A DNA stretch of 64,000 nt from Hydractinia symbiolongicarpus (taxonomy: Eukaryota; Cnidaria; Hydrozoa; Anthoathecata; Hydractiniidae), in contig NC_079880.1 in NCBI RefSeq assembly GCF_029227915.1, forward strand, positions 15,640,001-15,704,000, read 5' to 3'. The translations under genes and the position numbers were made by a program. Positions 12,390 to 22,084 of this stretch are shown one piece after another. Position 1 is the first letter of the stretch. Each line of letters opens with the position of its first letter. The notes under the pieces are model-generated. The model saw only the letters and a list, made by a program, of their open reading frames with translations. It did no database searches and was not told the origin of the DNA.

Positions 12390-12431
12390 GGTTGCTAGGG
12401 TATTACACCAACACGAGTATCGGAACAATAA

Positions 12432-12820
12432 ATGATCGATCCCGTCAGATTCGATAAAGAGATAAAACAGATTCAACAGGATGAGAATTACATGCTTTTT
12501 TACACCCTGTTCACGTATGACATTATAGCACGGTATATTGAACTTTTAAAGACACCGATCAAGATACCTTTTTTTAACCCCGGACCCTGCCCTGTCAGCC
12601 AGGAGAAGGCACGGCTCGTCAAGAGGTACCACCAAGTACTGCGTTTCCTGGAGGGTAAGATAGTGTTTGACACACTGCCTACCAAATATCATACTCGAAA
12701 GACCAAGTTTTGCCCTGCCTGCCGGGGTCTCTTGTTAGTAACCATGGGGGCGTATGGATTTGTTCTACCTGCGCGCGATATACCCTAAAATGCATAATAA
12801 GAAATGGTGTTATCAATAAA
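12432..12820 (+). pseudogene. Zinc-ribbon protein, possible VLTF3-like late transcription factor
   Basis: The start is in AATAAATG. About 95 residues of helical sequence (Y..LFTYDIIARYIELLK, EKARLVKRYHQVL) lead to CPAC, and after a frameshift near 12735 to CSTC, forming a four-Cys zinc ribbon. A helical region with R..KRYH followed by a central C-x2-C...C-x2-C is reminiscent of the VLTF3 family of large DNA viruses. This is pattern memory only. After the ribbon the frame runs without a stop into the ATPase, so the usual C-terminal part is missing. It could be another zinc-ribbon protein. No counterpart is seen in D or E. Confidence 0.35.
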
Positions 12821-13198
12821 ATGTTAGACGTAGTAAAAGACCAACATACGGCAATCTTCACTGATCCTACGTCTTGTGGCAAGACGCAACGTGTTCTGGA
12901 TCTACTGTAAATTGAATACAGGCATCACTATCACAACATTGTGATACTATGCCCTACCCTGCAATGGAATACGACCTATCTTGAGAGGCCTTTGCTCTGG
13001 AAGGACGAATATGTGTTCCTGATCGATCCTAAGGACCAGCTGTTTAAATCGATAGCGAAATTATCATCGTTACTAGCAGCTGAGGAGAGTTTGTTTGTTG
13101 TGGACGATACAAAAATGCTACCTGAACATATGGCTACTAAACAATATGGAGGAGGCCAAGAAATGTTCAAAACATTTTTTATCTATGGACAATTTTAG
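12821..13198 (+). pseudogene. Truncated genome-packaging ATPase (element B)
   Basis: FtsK/HerA-type (A32-like) ATPase. P-loop DPTSCGKTQ (first Gly of the consensus replaced), conserved ILCPTLQWN.TYLERP and Walker B LFVVDD. An in-frame TAA at 12908 breaks it. The last third (ELAISGR..KH..LLTQ.Y in E) is missing: the sequence passes directly into the HNH gene at 13146. The missing end is probably a deletion made when the HNH cargo arrived. Confidence 0.75.
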
Positions 13199-13805
13199 GA
13201 TCAAGGACAATAGCCAACAAACAAAAATGTGCATCAAATGCTTGGATGTTCTCAAGACGTCAAAGGAGCGTACAAAGTGTCCGCATCAAAGGCGGAGGTC
13301 AACCTGTAAAGAGTGTGGAGGAAGTCAGATCTGCGGGGACCATGGTAGGATAAGATCGCAGTGTAAGGACTGTGGGGGTGGTGGTAGATGCAGCGAACAT
13401 GGCAGGATAAGATTCACCTGTAAAGACTGCGGGGGTGGAAGCTTCTGCGACCATAAAAAACGAAAGCAGGAATGCCCCATATGCGATCCTACCGGACATC
13501 TGGCTGGTGTTGTACGATGCCGAGTCCGCGAGGCTTTACAAGGAAACAAGGAGCTCAGCCCCAAGGAGTATCTCGGGTGCGATATGGCTAAGCTGCGCTC
13601 CTATATTGAAGCCCAGTTTGTTTAGGGTATGACCTGGGACAATTATGGAGATTGGCACATTGATCACAGGGTGCCAATTAAATATAAGAAAAATGGAGAT
13701 GCTCCTTTGCTTGCCGAGGAGGCTAAAAGGCTTCACTACATCAACACCCAGCCCATGTGGGCGAGTGAGAACATATCAAAAGGCAATCGGTACATTACAG
13801 AATAG
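13146..13805 (+). pseudogene. HNH endonuclease with Cys-rich repeats (element B)
   Basis: 220 codons with one in-frame TAG at 13623. The N-terminal half holds three tandem zinc-type repeats of the form CK.CGG..CGDHGRIRSQ (about 13310-13450), then CPICDP. The C-terminal half has the HNH-like core GMTWDNYGDWHIDHRVP and the terminal LHY.NTQPMW..EN motif. Such nucleases are common in algal and giant viruses, where they cut DNA and may spread by homing. Related genes: E 48696-49196 and 51325-51859, D 36755-37090. Its place after the ATPase is unique to B. Confidence 0.75.
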
Positions 13806-13828
13806 GAAGCCCACACCCAACCAAACAC

Positions 13829-13858
13829 AATTTTACTACTCTTGCGTGTAGTAAAATT
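13829..13858. terminator. Intergenic hairpin after HNH gene (B)
   Basis: Perfect 11-bp stem AATTTTACTAC/GTAGTAAAATT with an 8-base loop, 24 bases after the HNH stop and before the BRO gene. Confidence 0.65.
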
Positions 13859-13896
13859 ACAGGTGAAATCTTCTGGATTACGTTGGTATATTAGAA

Positions 13897-14685
13897 ATGT
13901 CTCTTGCAAATGTCTCGGTTGATTATTTCCAAGGAAAACAAGTCCGATTATTTTATGTCCAGGATAAAGGTCAATGTATTGTAGCCCCCGATGTTTGGAG
14001 AGCTTTAGGATATAAACGAAGGGCCGGTGTACAAGCCATTCAGCGATATGTTCCTGACAAGTATAAAATGCGATTAGGTGACGCTATTACTGGTCCTGGG
14101 GGTGTACTCAGATCTGAGTACACCCAACCAAACACAGTTTTGCTGACTGACGCAGGCCATATACCTTCCTCCTGAGATGTGGTCAACCTGACGCAGAACA
14201 CTTTTTAGAGTGGGTTGTGAAAGAGGTGCTACCCAGGGGAATGCGAAAGCTTGCTGTGGCAATCGAGGACAGAGATATGGTCCTGACATTCCTCGCGGAC
14301 GAGATTGAGGATAGAGACAACCAACTCATTGTGTTTGGTGTTGGGGGATGAACTCGAGGTACAGACCCAGGAAAATGCAAGGCTTCGGGAAAGACGTTCC
14401 CAATGCTCAGGACCCCGGAAAAGACAACGTCATCATAATCCATAGAAAGTGCACAAGATGACGATGAGTACCATTATCTTCCCTATTACTGCACGCGCGT
14501 TCAGAGGCGCAATATTGGCAAGAAGAGATTGTGATTCAAGGACAACTACTCAGGTGCGGAGGAGATTTTTGTCATCGACAACCCCAATGGTATACACGAC
14601 TTTAATCGGTTTGAAGAGGTTGGACATGTGGAGCGTTACTCAGGATGACTTGTACGATTTGGGTGTTCCAGCACTGGAGGACTAG
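13897..14685 (+). pseudogene. bro: BRO family protein, Bro-N plus DUF3627-like C-terminus
   Basis: Residues 1-85 match the Bro-N DNA-binding fold: VRLFYVQDKGQCIVAPDVWRALG, then a polar helix and KYKMRLGDAI. After a frameshift near 14150 come a coiled segment and a C-terminal part with YHYLPYYC..R, DNPNGIHDFNRFEE and, in a third frame, DLYDLGVPALED. This matches the BRO C-terminal domain of nucleocytoplasmic viruses. At least three shifts or stops occur. BRO proteins are repressor-like DNA-binding proteins spread among large DNA viruses. It lies at the convergent point before the integrase; D has a remnant in the same slot (39821-40030). Confidence 0.7.
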
Positions 14686-14694
14686 GCAGACGCT

Positions 14695-14726
14695 AATTTT
14701 TACTACTCCTTTAAGGAGTAAAAATT
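14695..14726. terminator. Convergent-gene hairpin BRO/integrase (B)
   Basis: Arms AATTTTTACT and AGTAAAAATT pair perfectly, with an inner ACTCC/GGAGT extension. It lies just after the BRO stop and before the 3' end of the minus-strand integrase. Confidence 0.65.
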
Positions 14727-14778
14727 ATAGGTAAAAGTGAGGGGGTTGCCACCATACCTCAGTCGGGCTCGAGAACTA

Positions 14779-15784
14779 TTACCACTCTTTAACACCCTCC
14801 ATAGGTACCTGAACATCCTCGGGAATAAGCATCAATTCTTCTGAAAGGAAGCTTCTGTCAGGACCGTCCTTTAAATAGTACAGCACGCGACTGCCTGCTA
14901 CAATACGATCCAACCTATACATTTTCCTGCTCCAAAAGGCGTCAGTTGCGCGTGTTTTAGAGTCGCGATGCTCCTCTTCTGGTTGTAACAGATAGAGATA
15001 AAGCCCATCCCAAGGTTGGGGCTTTTCTTCCGGGTATTGTTGACTTTTCGCAAGCGGTACATCATCTATTTTAATAGCCCTGCTAGGTTCCATGCCAATC
15101 ATGACAGTCTTGGTGTTGTTGAGACTTCACTATTGTATACAAATGCTTCACCCATGTACTGCTAGTTTCCACAGTGACCACCTCCTGTGCATCTTGAGGC
15201 TTATGAGCCTTTCAGCAAGTACCTTGTGGTAGGACTCTTCAAAGACTGTGAACGTATGGTGGTACTTAGTGGTGGCCCTCTTAATTTCCACCCCCTTGTC
15301 TTCTAGCAGCTTGGTTACATCTGATTTGAACTCACTACCATTATCACATTTAAAAATCTTGGGGTATCTAAGAAGTCCCGCTTTTTAAATGTCCTTGATC
15401 ATGTCAGGGACCTCGCTGGCTTTTTTGGTACGCAGAGGTCTCGCTACCTTGTACCTTGTACCTTGAAGCCACGTCCGTGAGAATTTACTTATACGTGTTA
15501 CCATACAACTTGTCATGAGGCATGTATAAGATATCAAATTGATGCATCTCATTGGGTCTTGTAATTTTGAAATGGGGGTAATCGATACGTTTCGGGCCTT
15601 TGATGTGTCTCAACCACAACACTTGCCTAGACAACCAGTGGGTAACCAGCTTTTTGGATAGACAGCTCTTCTTCGCGAGTAATTTGATGGCCTTGTGTCC
15701 AGTCCAGAGATGTTCTGGGGTATAGTAAATTTGACTTAGCTTTTCCGCCTCTTCCTCAGTAACAATGTGTGATGCTTTTAACAT
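14779..15784 (-). pseudogene. int: Retroviral-type (rve) integrase (element B)
   Basis: N-terminal helical segment (EEAEKLSQIYYTPEHLWTG), DDE core beginning HQFDILYMPHDKLYG with the second Asp in the degenerate DNGSEF region (about 15335), and a C-terminal chromo/SH3-like part (YRLDRIVAGSRVLYYL..GPDRSFLSEELM). An in-frame TAG near 15483 and shifts near 15430-15100 break it. It would insert the linear element with 6-bp duplications. The upstream membrane gene runs into it in frame with no stop, unlike D and E. Confidence 0.8.
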
Positions 15785-16174
15785 TTTGTATGCTACAAAT
15801 CCTAGCAGAGACAATGATCCAACAATGAACGTGAGTTTTCCATCTTTTTGTTGTTTGGAAGGTGTGTAATAATCAGACAATTTAGGTACCTTATCGTTTG
15901 AGGCTATATAGTACTTGTACATATCGTCTTCCAATTCTCTCAGGCTCTTCCCAGCCTGTAGTTGTAATTGCCGTTGTTTGTTGAACCAGTCGATCTTAGC
16001 CTGTTTGTCCCGGACCCATTGGGCTTAAGCATTTTGCAATTTTTCCATCGCTTCATCGTGTCTTTTCCGTTCTGCCTCACCGTGTCCTGAGAGTTTGCTA
16101 AATAGGAAGTTCGGGCCTCTAAAAGCTAATGCGTTGATTGCTGCACCTGCAACAAGAACAGCGATAGTTGTCAT
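15785..16174 (-). pseudogene. Coiled-coil membrane protein KLSGHGE family (element B)
   Basis: Hydrophobic N-terminus (IAVLVAGAAINALAF), signature FSKLSGHGEAERKRHDEAMEKLQ, charged coiled coil, SDYYTPSKQQKDGKLTF and a C-terminal span (IVGSLSLLGFVAYK). One in-frame stop near 16025. The start is in AATAAATG three bases after the capsid stop. The lost stop at the 3' end fuses it in frame to the integrase. A conserved cnidarian Polinton family of unknown role. Confidence 0.7.
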
Positions 16175-16177
16175 TTA

Positions 16178-17363
16178 TTAGTACTCAACGCTCTGGAAGC
16201 GGCCGTCTAGGACGTTCAGTTGGGCATCCTGAAGCAAATACACATAGCACCTGAAATCCCCAGTTCCGTCAGATTTCTTGGTCATGGGGAGGGTAATGCC
16301 GTCACTCAGACGTCGTAGGGGTCTTCCACTACCATGTAGGGTACGGTTAGGGGAAGCTCGGAAATTGATAAACAACGCATATTTCTCGTTGAAGAATTGG
16401 CCAACCGTGACGTTAGAATCGTGGCTGCCGAATAAATTGACGACCTGCTCCAGATGGTCCTTAGGAAGCATCGCGTGTGAGTACAATTCGTTAGACTCCC
16501 CCTCAACGGTGACGCTAATCTTCTCAATCTTAGGATTATAGAAGACCTCGTTGATACCGGAAAAAGTCTTCACTTTAGAAGGGTCCACAAACAATAATAG
16601 GATGCCTTTTAGGCTCTTTGCTGGAGTGTCAATCTGTAAATTATAGCTGGTGTCCTGTTTTTTTATGGTCACCACCTTGCTTCTTAGGATCTTTTCGTAG
16701 GGCAACGCTAGCCTTGCGTAACGGGACATCATAGCACTCGCTAAACACTCTTGAGTGACTTTGTCGAATTTTAACTTGATATTTGTGATTTTATTTGCGG
16801 CATCGGCCGGCATCTTTGATCACGTCGCTATGTGGAGCAAAATGTAGGACAAATTGGAGGCGGTCATGGAGCCTTGCCTGGTAAAATGGCAAGTCTCTCG
16901 TCAACTTAAAGAGCTTGCCCAAAGGAATACAGAAAGTATTACTATACGCTGCAGCGATGGGTTTTTCTTCATCAGTGCCAACATACTCGGTAGCTTTAAC
17001 ATGTAGGGCCCTGATGGTCCCATCGTTGGGGTTGATCCCTTCTAAGATGACGTTGTTGTCTCTATCAAATTTGGGTAACCATAAGTCCCTGTAGACCGCC
17101 AGGGTGCTGAAATCGCTAATATTCTGTACCTCGTTACCCTGAACGTTAATACGTAGATCGCGGACCAGGCTTTTGCTATGTTGTTGACTGCCCGGAAAGA
17201 TGACATCATTCTGCCCCATGTTGGGAATATCCACATATAGATCTTAATTCTGGTTAATTGTGGATGGCATGTTAGATATCTGAACCCTTTGTCTTCCACC
17301 TTTGATACCGAAGAGCTGCTTCGTCTCTGCGTAGGGGTCTAATGTTGTTCCAAACGCACTCAT
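16178..17363 (-). pseudogene. Candidate double-jelly-roll major capsid protein, copy 1 (element B)
   Basis: About 395 codons remain. Conserved blocks: SLVRDLRI, YRDLWLPKF, CIPLGKLFKLTRDLPFY, LHDRLQFVLHF, SRYARLALPYEKILRSKV, GILLLFVDP, FYNPKIEKISVTVEG, YALFINFRAS, LHGSGR, DGITLPMTKK and a terminus ending DAQLNVLDGRF. It is assigned as capsid by conservation, length near small DJR proteins and position; this is inference. A TAA near 17246, an internal deletion near 17186 and a frameshift near 16805 break it. The start at 17363 faces the coiled-coil gene start at 17393. Confidence 0.6.
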
Positions 17364-17392
17364 TTTATTATATAAGGGAAATCTTTAAATAA
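17364..17392. promoter_or_regulatory. Divergent start region capsid/coiled-coil (B, copy 1)
   Basis: Only 29 bases separate the minus ATG (17363, TAAAATG context) and the plus ATG (17393, AAATAAATG context). E has the same arrangement with 29 bases (57503-57531). It is likely a compact bidirectional promoter. The same sequence recurs at 19525-19553. Confidence 0.55.
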
Positions 17393-18500
17393 ATGGATAA
17401 CCCTAACTTTTCGCATGAAGATGATATTGGGGGGATGATAAACATGAAGATCATCCATCAACGCATCAACTTCCATCAATGCCAGGGACTTCAACGTCAG
17501 GAAAACAACAGCAGGGAGGTGCACTTGATAAACTCATGAGAGACAAACTAAAATCAGAGGTAAACGATTTTTACAAACATCTTGCTAAAAATTGGAACCT
17601 GGGACCTCTGGATGAAACCCGACTAGAAATAAATATAATTAATGGCAACTTCAAACGTGAAGAACAGCTTTTTTTCAGAGATATAATGGTTACAAGAGTG
17701 CATGGGAGTGGGTTTCTAGCATTAAGTACATCATTAAAAACAGATGGTTTTACGGCTCAAGACGTGCAAGATATGGGCTTTACTGAATTTGTCACTACGC
17801 CCAACAAAAGGGCAGCGATTCAGAAACTTGCGCTAGAGGTTGATGATATTGTGAAGAAGGGTGAAGAGAAGGCTCCTGATGAGATCATCCCGATGGAATC
17901 GTTAGATAATATCATGAAAGTTGTACATGATACAGAAAACCTTATAAAAGAGACTTCATTCACTAAATTTACCAAACGTGAATTAAGGGGCTTGACCTCG
18001 AACTTCAAACCTATCAGGGTAACATTAAAAGCTTAGAACATAAGATAATTTCGTATGACAGCGAGATTGACAAGGTAAAAGCCAGGCTGAAACAACTCGA
18101 GGATCAGAAAGATGGGGCATACGGTGGTGAGATTGATAACCTTGATATAAAAATAATAGAAAAGGTTGAGAAAAAAATTGAAAAATTGAAGGAGGAAAAA
18201 AATGCTGTGCAAGAAAAGGTGAAAGAACTCAAACGTGATATTTAGAGCCAGCTGAGACACATCAAGGAGGCGTTGATGAAAATTGCCGCAGATGACACGT
18301 CCATGCTCGAGAAACTCAAGATTTTGTTCAAGGAGCAGGGGCTGACTATGGCGAGTATCGTGTCGGATATTGGTCTACTGATTTCCACCATTGTACTCGC
18401 CGTTACGGGGAGAAGTGTCGCGGCAGGTGGTTCAGGAGGAAGTGCCGCAGGGAAGGGGTTTGTAGAGAAGAAGCTGGAAAGATTAGGGAAATTTTTATAA
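17393..18500 (+). pseudogene. Coiled-coil, glycine-rich membrane protein, copy 1 (element B)
   Basis: The start at 17393 is chosen by match to E (MADNP.., acidic DD) and the TAAATG context; a frameshift precedes 17479. In order: basic helical domain (DKLMRDKLKSEVNDFYKHL), KLALEVDDIVKKGEE, a long charged coiled coil (18040-18240), then FKEQGLTMASIVSDIGLLIST with a hydrophobic and Gly/Ala stretch. Stops at 18034 and 18245 break it and the last domain is cut by the duplication junction. A conserved Polinton protein, possibly minor virion. Confidence 0.65.
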
Positions 18501-18531
18501 TACCCAGCAGGTAAGGTGGGTGCTGCATTGC

Positions 18532-18731
18532 CGTCTAGGACGTTCAGTTGGGCATCCTGAAGCAAATACACATAGCACCTGAAATCCCCAGACCATCTGG
18601 AGCAGGTCGTCAATTTATTCGGCAGCCACGATTCTAACGTCACGGTTGGCCAATTCTTCAACGAGAAATATGCGTTGTTTATCAATTTCCGAGCTTCCCC
18701 TAACCGTACCCTACATGGTAGTGGAAGACTT
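18532..18731. repeat. Scrambled duplication junction with micro-inversion
   Basis: 18532-18590 copies 16205-16264 in the same orientation. About 18591-18729 is the reverse complement of 16321-16459. Then the sequence resumes at the equivalent of 16567. It joins the two 2.16-kb copies. Confidence 0.9.
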
Positions 18732-19524
18732 CACTTTAGAAGGGTCCACAAACAATAATAGGATGCCTTTTAGGCTCTTTGCTGGAGTGTCAATCTGTAA
18801 ATTATAGCTGGTGTCCTGTTTTTTTATGGTCACCACCTTGCTTCTTAGGATCTTTTCGTAGGGCAACGCTAGCCTTGCGTAACGGGACATCATAGCACTC
18901 GCTAAACACTCTTGAGTGATTTTGTCGAATTTTAACTTGATATTTGTGATTTTATTTGTGGCATCGGCCGGCATCTTTGATCACGTCGCTATGTGGAGCA
19001 AAATGTAGGACAAATTGGAGGCGGTCATGGAGCCTTGCCTGGTAAAATGGCAAGTCTCTCGTCAACTTAAAGAGCTTGCCCAAAGGAATACAGAAAGTAT
19101 TACTATACGCTGCAGCGATGGGTTTTTCTTTATCAGTGCCAACATACTCGGTAGCTTTAACATGTAGGGCCCTGATGGTCCCATCGTTGGGGTTGATCCC
19201 TTCTAAGATGAGGTTGTTGTCTCTATCAAATTTGGGTAACCATAAGTCCCTGTAGACCGCCAGGGTGCTGAAATCGCTAATATTCTGTACCTCGTTACCC
19301 TGAACGTTAATACGTAGATCGCGGACCAGGCTTTTGCTATGTTGTTGACTGCCCGGAAAGATGACATCATTCTGCCCCATGTTGGGAATATCCACATATA
19401 GATCTTAATTCTGGTTAATTGTGGATGGCATGTTAGATATCTGAACCCTTTGTCTTCCACCTTTGATACCGAAGAGCTGCTTCGTCTCTGCGTAGGGGTC
19501 TAATGTTGTTCCAAACGCACTCAT
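18732..19524 (-). pseudogene. Candidate major capsid protein, copy 2 fragment (element B)
   Basis: Duplicate of the 5' two thirds of the gene above. It carries the same internal deletion, stop and frameshift, so the copying followed inactivation. The 3' third is present only as scrambled pieces in 18532-18731. Confidence 0.7.
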
Positions 19525-20692
19525 TTTATTATATAAGGGAAATCTTTAAATAAATGGATAACCCTAACTTTTCGCATGAAGATGATATTGGGGGGGTGAT
19601 AAACATGAAGATCATCCATCAACGCATCAACTTCCATCAATGCCAGAGACTTCAACGTCAGGAAAACAACAGCAGGGAGGTGCACTTGATAAACTCATGA
19701 GAGATAAACTAAAATCAGAGGTAAACGATTTTTACAAACATCTTCCTAAAAATTGGAACCTGGGAACTCTGGATGAAACCCGACTAGAAATAAATATAAT
19801 TAATGGCAACTTCAAACGTGAAGAACAGCTTTTTTTCAGAGATATAATGGTTACAAGAGTGCATGGGAGTGGGTTTCTAGCATTAAGTACATCATTAAAA
19901 ACAGATGGTTTTACGGCTCAAGACGTGCAAGATATGGGCTTTACTGAATTTGTCACTACGCCCAACAAAAGGGCAGCGATTCAGAAACTTGCGCTAGAGG
20001 TTGATGATATTGTGAAGAAGGGTGAAGAGAAGGCTCCTGATGAGATCATCCCGATGGAATCGTTAGATAATATCATGAAAGTTGTACATGATACAGAAAA
20101 CCTTATAAAAGAGACTTCATTCACTAAATTTACCAAACGTGAATTAAGGGGCTTGACCTCGAACTTCAAACCTATCAGGGTAACATTAAAAGCTTAGAAC
20201 ATAAGATAATTTCGTATGACAGCGAGATTGACAAGGTAAAAGCCAGGCTGAAACAACTCGAGGATCAGAAAGATGGGGCATACGGTGGTGAGATTGATAA
20301 CCTTGATATAAAAATAATAGAAAAGGTTGAGAAAAAAATTGAAAAATTGAAGGAGGAAAAAAATGCTGTGCAAGAAAAGGTGAAAGAACTCAAACGTGAT
20401 ATTTAGAGCCAGCTGAGACACATCAAGGAGGCGTTGATGAAAATTGCCGCAGATGACACGTCCATGCTCGAGAAACTCAAGATTTTGTTCAAGGAGCAGG
20501 GGCTGACTATGGCGAGTATCGTGTCGGATATTGGTCTACTGATTTCCACCATTGTACTCGCCGTTACGGGGAGAAGTGTCGCGGCAGGTGGTTCAGGAGG
20601 AAGTGCCGCAGGGAAGGGGTTTGTAGAGAAGAAGCTGGAAAGATTAGGGAAATTTTTATAATACCCAGCAGGTAAGGTGGGTGCTGCATTGC
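18732..20692. repeat. Tandem duplication unit, copy 2
   Basis: Partner of 16571-18531. Beyond 20692 the sequence continues into the genuine C-terminal part of the coiled-coil gene, so the right-hand copy keeps the ancestral downstream context. Confidence 0.9.
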
Positions 20693-20835
20693 CTTGCATC
20701 ATTGGTACGGTTGTTTCATTGTTTCTGAGTGTAGCGGCAACCATTGTGGAAAATGCAGCGAAACATCTGTACATGGTAATTGATGCTGTCGCTGGTTTTG
20801 TTGTGGTATACGTTGGAATGAGGAAGAAGGCCTAA
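19554..20835 (+). pseudogene. Coiled-coil, glycine-rich membrane protein, copy 2 (element B)
   Basis: Same as copy 1, but its 3' end is the ancestral one: after RLGKFL a TAA (20659) and then AGKVGAALP.IIGTVVS, a hydrophobic span (VIDAVAGFVVVYVGM) and RKKA. Stops at 20195 and 20404 match copy 1. The C-terminal pattern of glycine-rich linker, amphipathic AGKxxAALPxIIG and a final span is conserved in D (43724-44972) and E (57532-58803). Confidence 0.68.
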
Positions 20836-20841
20836 TATTAG

Positions 20842-22064
20842 CTATTTTTTAAGCCAGATGTAGGCGATGATGAGCCCCACCTCTGCTGTGATCAATGCAG
20901 TTTTGGTATCCTCATGTTGTTACCCATGTAGGGTATGATCGGGAGTATGTTGAGGAGGTATAGCATTCTTAGGAGGTATAGTATGCTTATGAGGTGTAGG
21001 TGGTATAGCCTGTATAGGAGGTATAGTATGCTTAGGATGTATAGTATGTATAGGTATTTTGGGTATTTTTTTTGCCTAGGGAGTGGTTTGATGACCCTCT
21101 CCGTAGGCTCTACAATAGGCTTGTTATTCACGTCAACCTGGACCCTAACATTTATGTTGGCAGGTGCGATCAGGATATTGTTGTTATACCCTTCAATTTT
21201 GCCGATACGTAAGTTCATATTAGAAGGTAGCATGTACACGCTAGGCATCACCACAAAATTTGCTGGGGTTCGAGCATATTGCAGCACTTTCTGAAATTGT
21301 GTGATGTCATGCCCTACATTCTCTTCCCTACGCACCATACTTTGAAATTTTTGCAACAAGATATGCCTTGCCGTGTAGTTGTCTGCACCAGACCCGAGTA
21401 AGGATGTCTTGGCTCCTGCTTGCGACCCAAGCAACAAGACCACGTAGACGCGAATACTCTCGCTTAGCTATGCTAGACCTTCCGACGTCAAACCCTGACT
21501 TGTTGGTGTGATGAATTTGGCCCAATCACCATCAACCTGTGGCCACATTGAACTATTTGTCAATGACAACATGACAGCCTTAAATTTGTACAGACTATTA
21601 GGATCTGCACCGTAATCGCGACAGAATTGTGCATATCCGGATGTGCAATAGGGGTTTTTATATTGATGAAATCCATCGTCATAATGCATGGGTACCTTCA
21701 TCCTGGTAAGGATGCGGCGCATGTGTTTATAGACGTGAAATTTAAAGATCGAGTTGACAAGGGGTACGGAACCCGTCATGTGCTTAGCGGAGATGCCTAT
21801 TGCCGTCGTTGCACAGTGGGTAGCGAAACTACCCTGGATATTCCAATAGTCCAAGGCTTGTCCTGTCCAAGCCACTCTGACAGGGTCATTCAGCAAATTT
21901 GTGGGGATTTTTATGGCATATTTGCTAAATTCAGGGAATACCATGGAAATATGTGATTCTGTAGACACGTACAGGTCCTGATGCTCAAGGTTTGTAATAC
22001 CAAGGTGCCATTCTGCCCTGTTGGATTTGTACCTTGCATAGGGGTTGTATGAGTACATGTTCAT
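20842..22064 (-). pseudogene. Conserved capsid-region protein with C-terminal span (element B)
   Basis: About 400 codons, starting MNMYSYNPYARY. Conserved marks: LYVSTESHISM, FPEFSKYAI, QALDYWNIQGSFATHCATT, FKFHVYKHMRRIL, QFCRDYGA, LLGSQA.A, MLPSNMNLRIG and a final hydrophobic span after EDTKTALI. A frameshift near 21460 splits it, and a short-unit AT/GGTATA repeat tract (about 20935-21060) sits in the linker. It is divergent to the candidate penton gene across a palindrome. This family recurs in cnidarian Polintons; I cannot assign a function, though a structural virion role fits its place. Confidence 0.65.
20935..21060. repeat. Degenerate GGTATAGxxTG tandem repeat inside capsid-region gene
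   Basis: Repeated GGTATAGTATGCTTA-like units, about 15-24 bases long, extend the low-complexity linker just before the C-terminal span of the minus-strand gene (translated as repeats of Ile-Leu-Tyr-Leu). Absent from D and E, so a local expansion. Confidence 0.6.
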
Positions 22065-22065
22065 T

Positions 22066-22083
22066 GTTTTGTTATAACAAAAC
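22066..22083. promoter_or_regulatory. Palindrome between divergent capsid-region and penton genes (B)
   Basis: Perfect 18-base palindrome GTTTTGTTATAACAAAAC, directly after the minus ATG (22064) and ending one base before the plus start position (22085). C, D and E have palindromes of different sequence at the same place. Confidence 0.65.
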
Positions 22084-22084
22084 G

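Larger units (their letters stand above)
16571..18531. repeat. Tandem duplication unit, copy 1
   Basis: Nearly identical to 18732-20692 (offset 2161 bp), with only a few substitutions. It carries most of the capsid gene (minus) and the coiled-coil gene (plus). Copy 2 is joined through a scrambled 200-bp junction. Confidence 0.92.

Noticed and set aside
14779-15784. Retrovirus or LTR retrotransposon source for the integrase
   Set aside because: No reverse transcriptase, gag or LTRs accompany it; the neighbours are polymerase, packaging ATPase and capsid candidates with Polinton-type ends and 6-bp duplications.
20935-21294. Plus-strand protein over the GGTATAG repeats
   Set aside because: It is a shadow of the minus-strand capsid-region gene, whose conserved blocks lie on the other strand.
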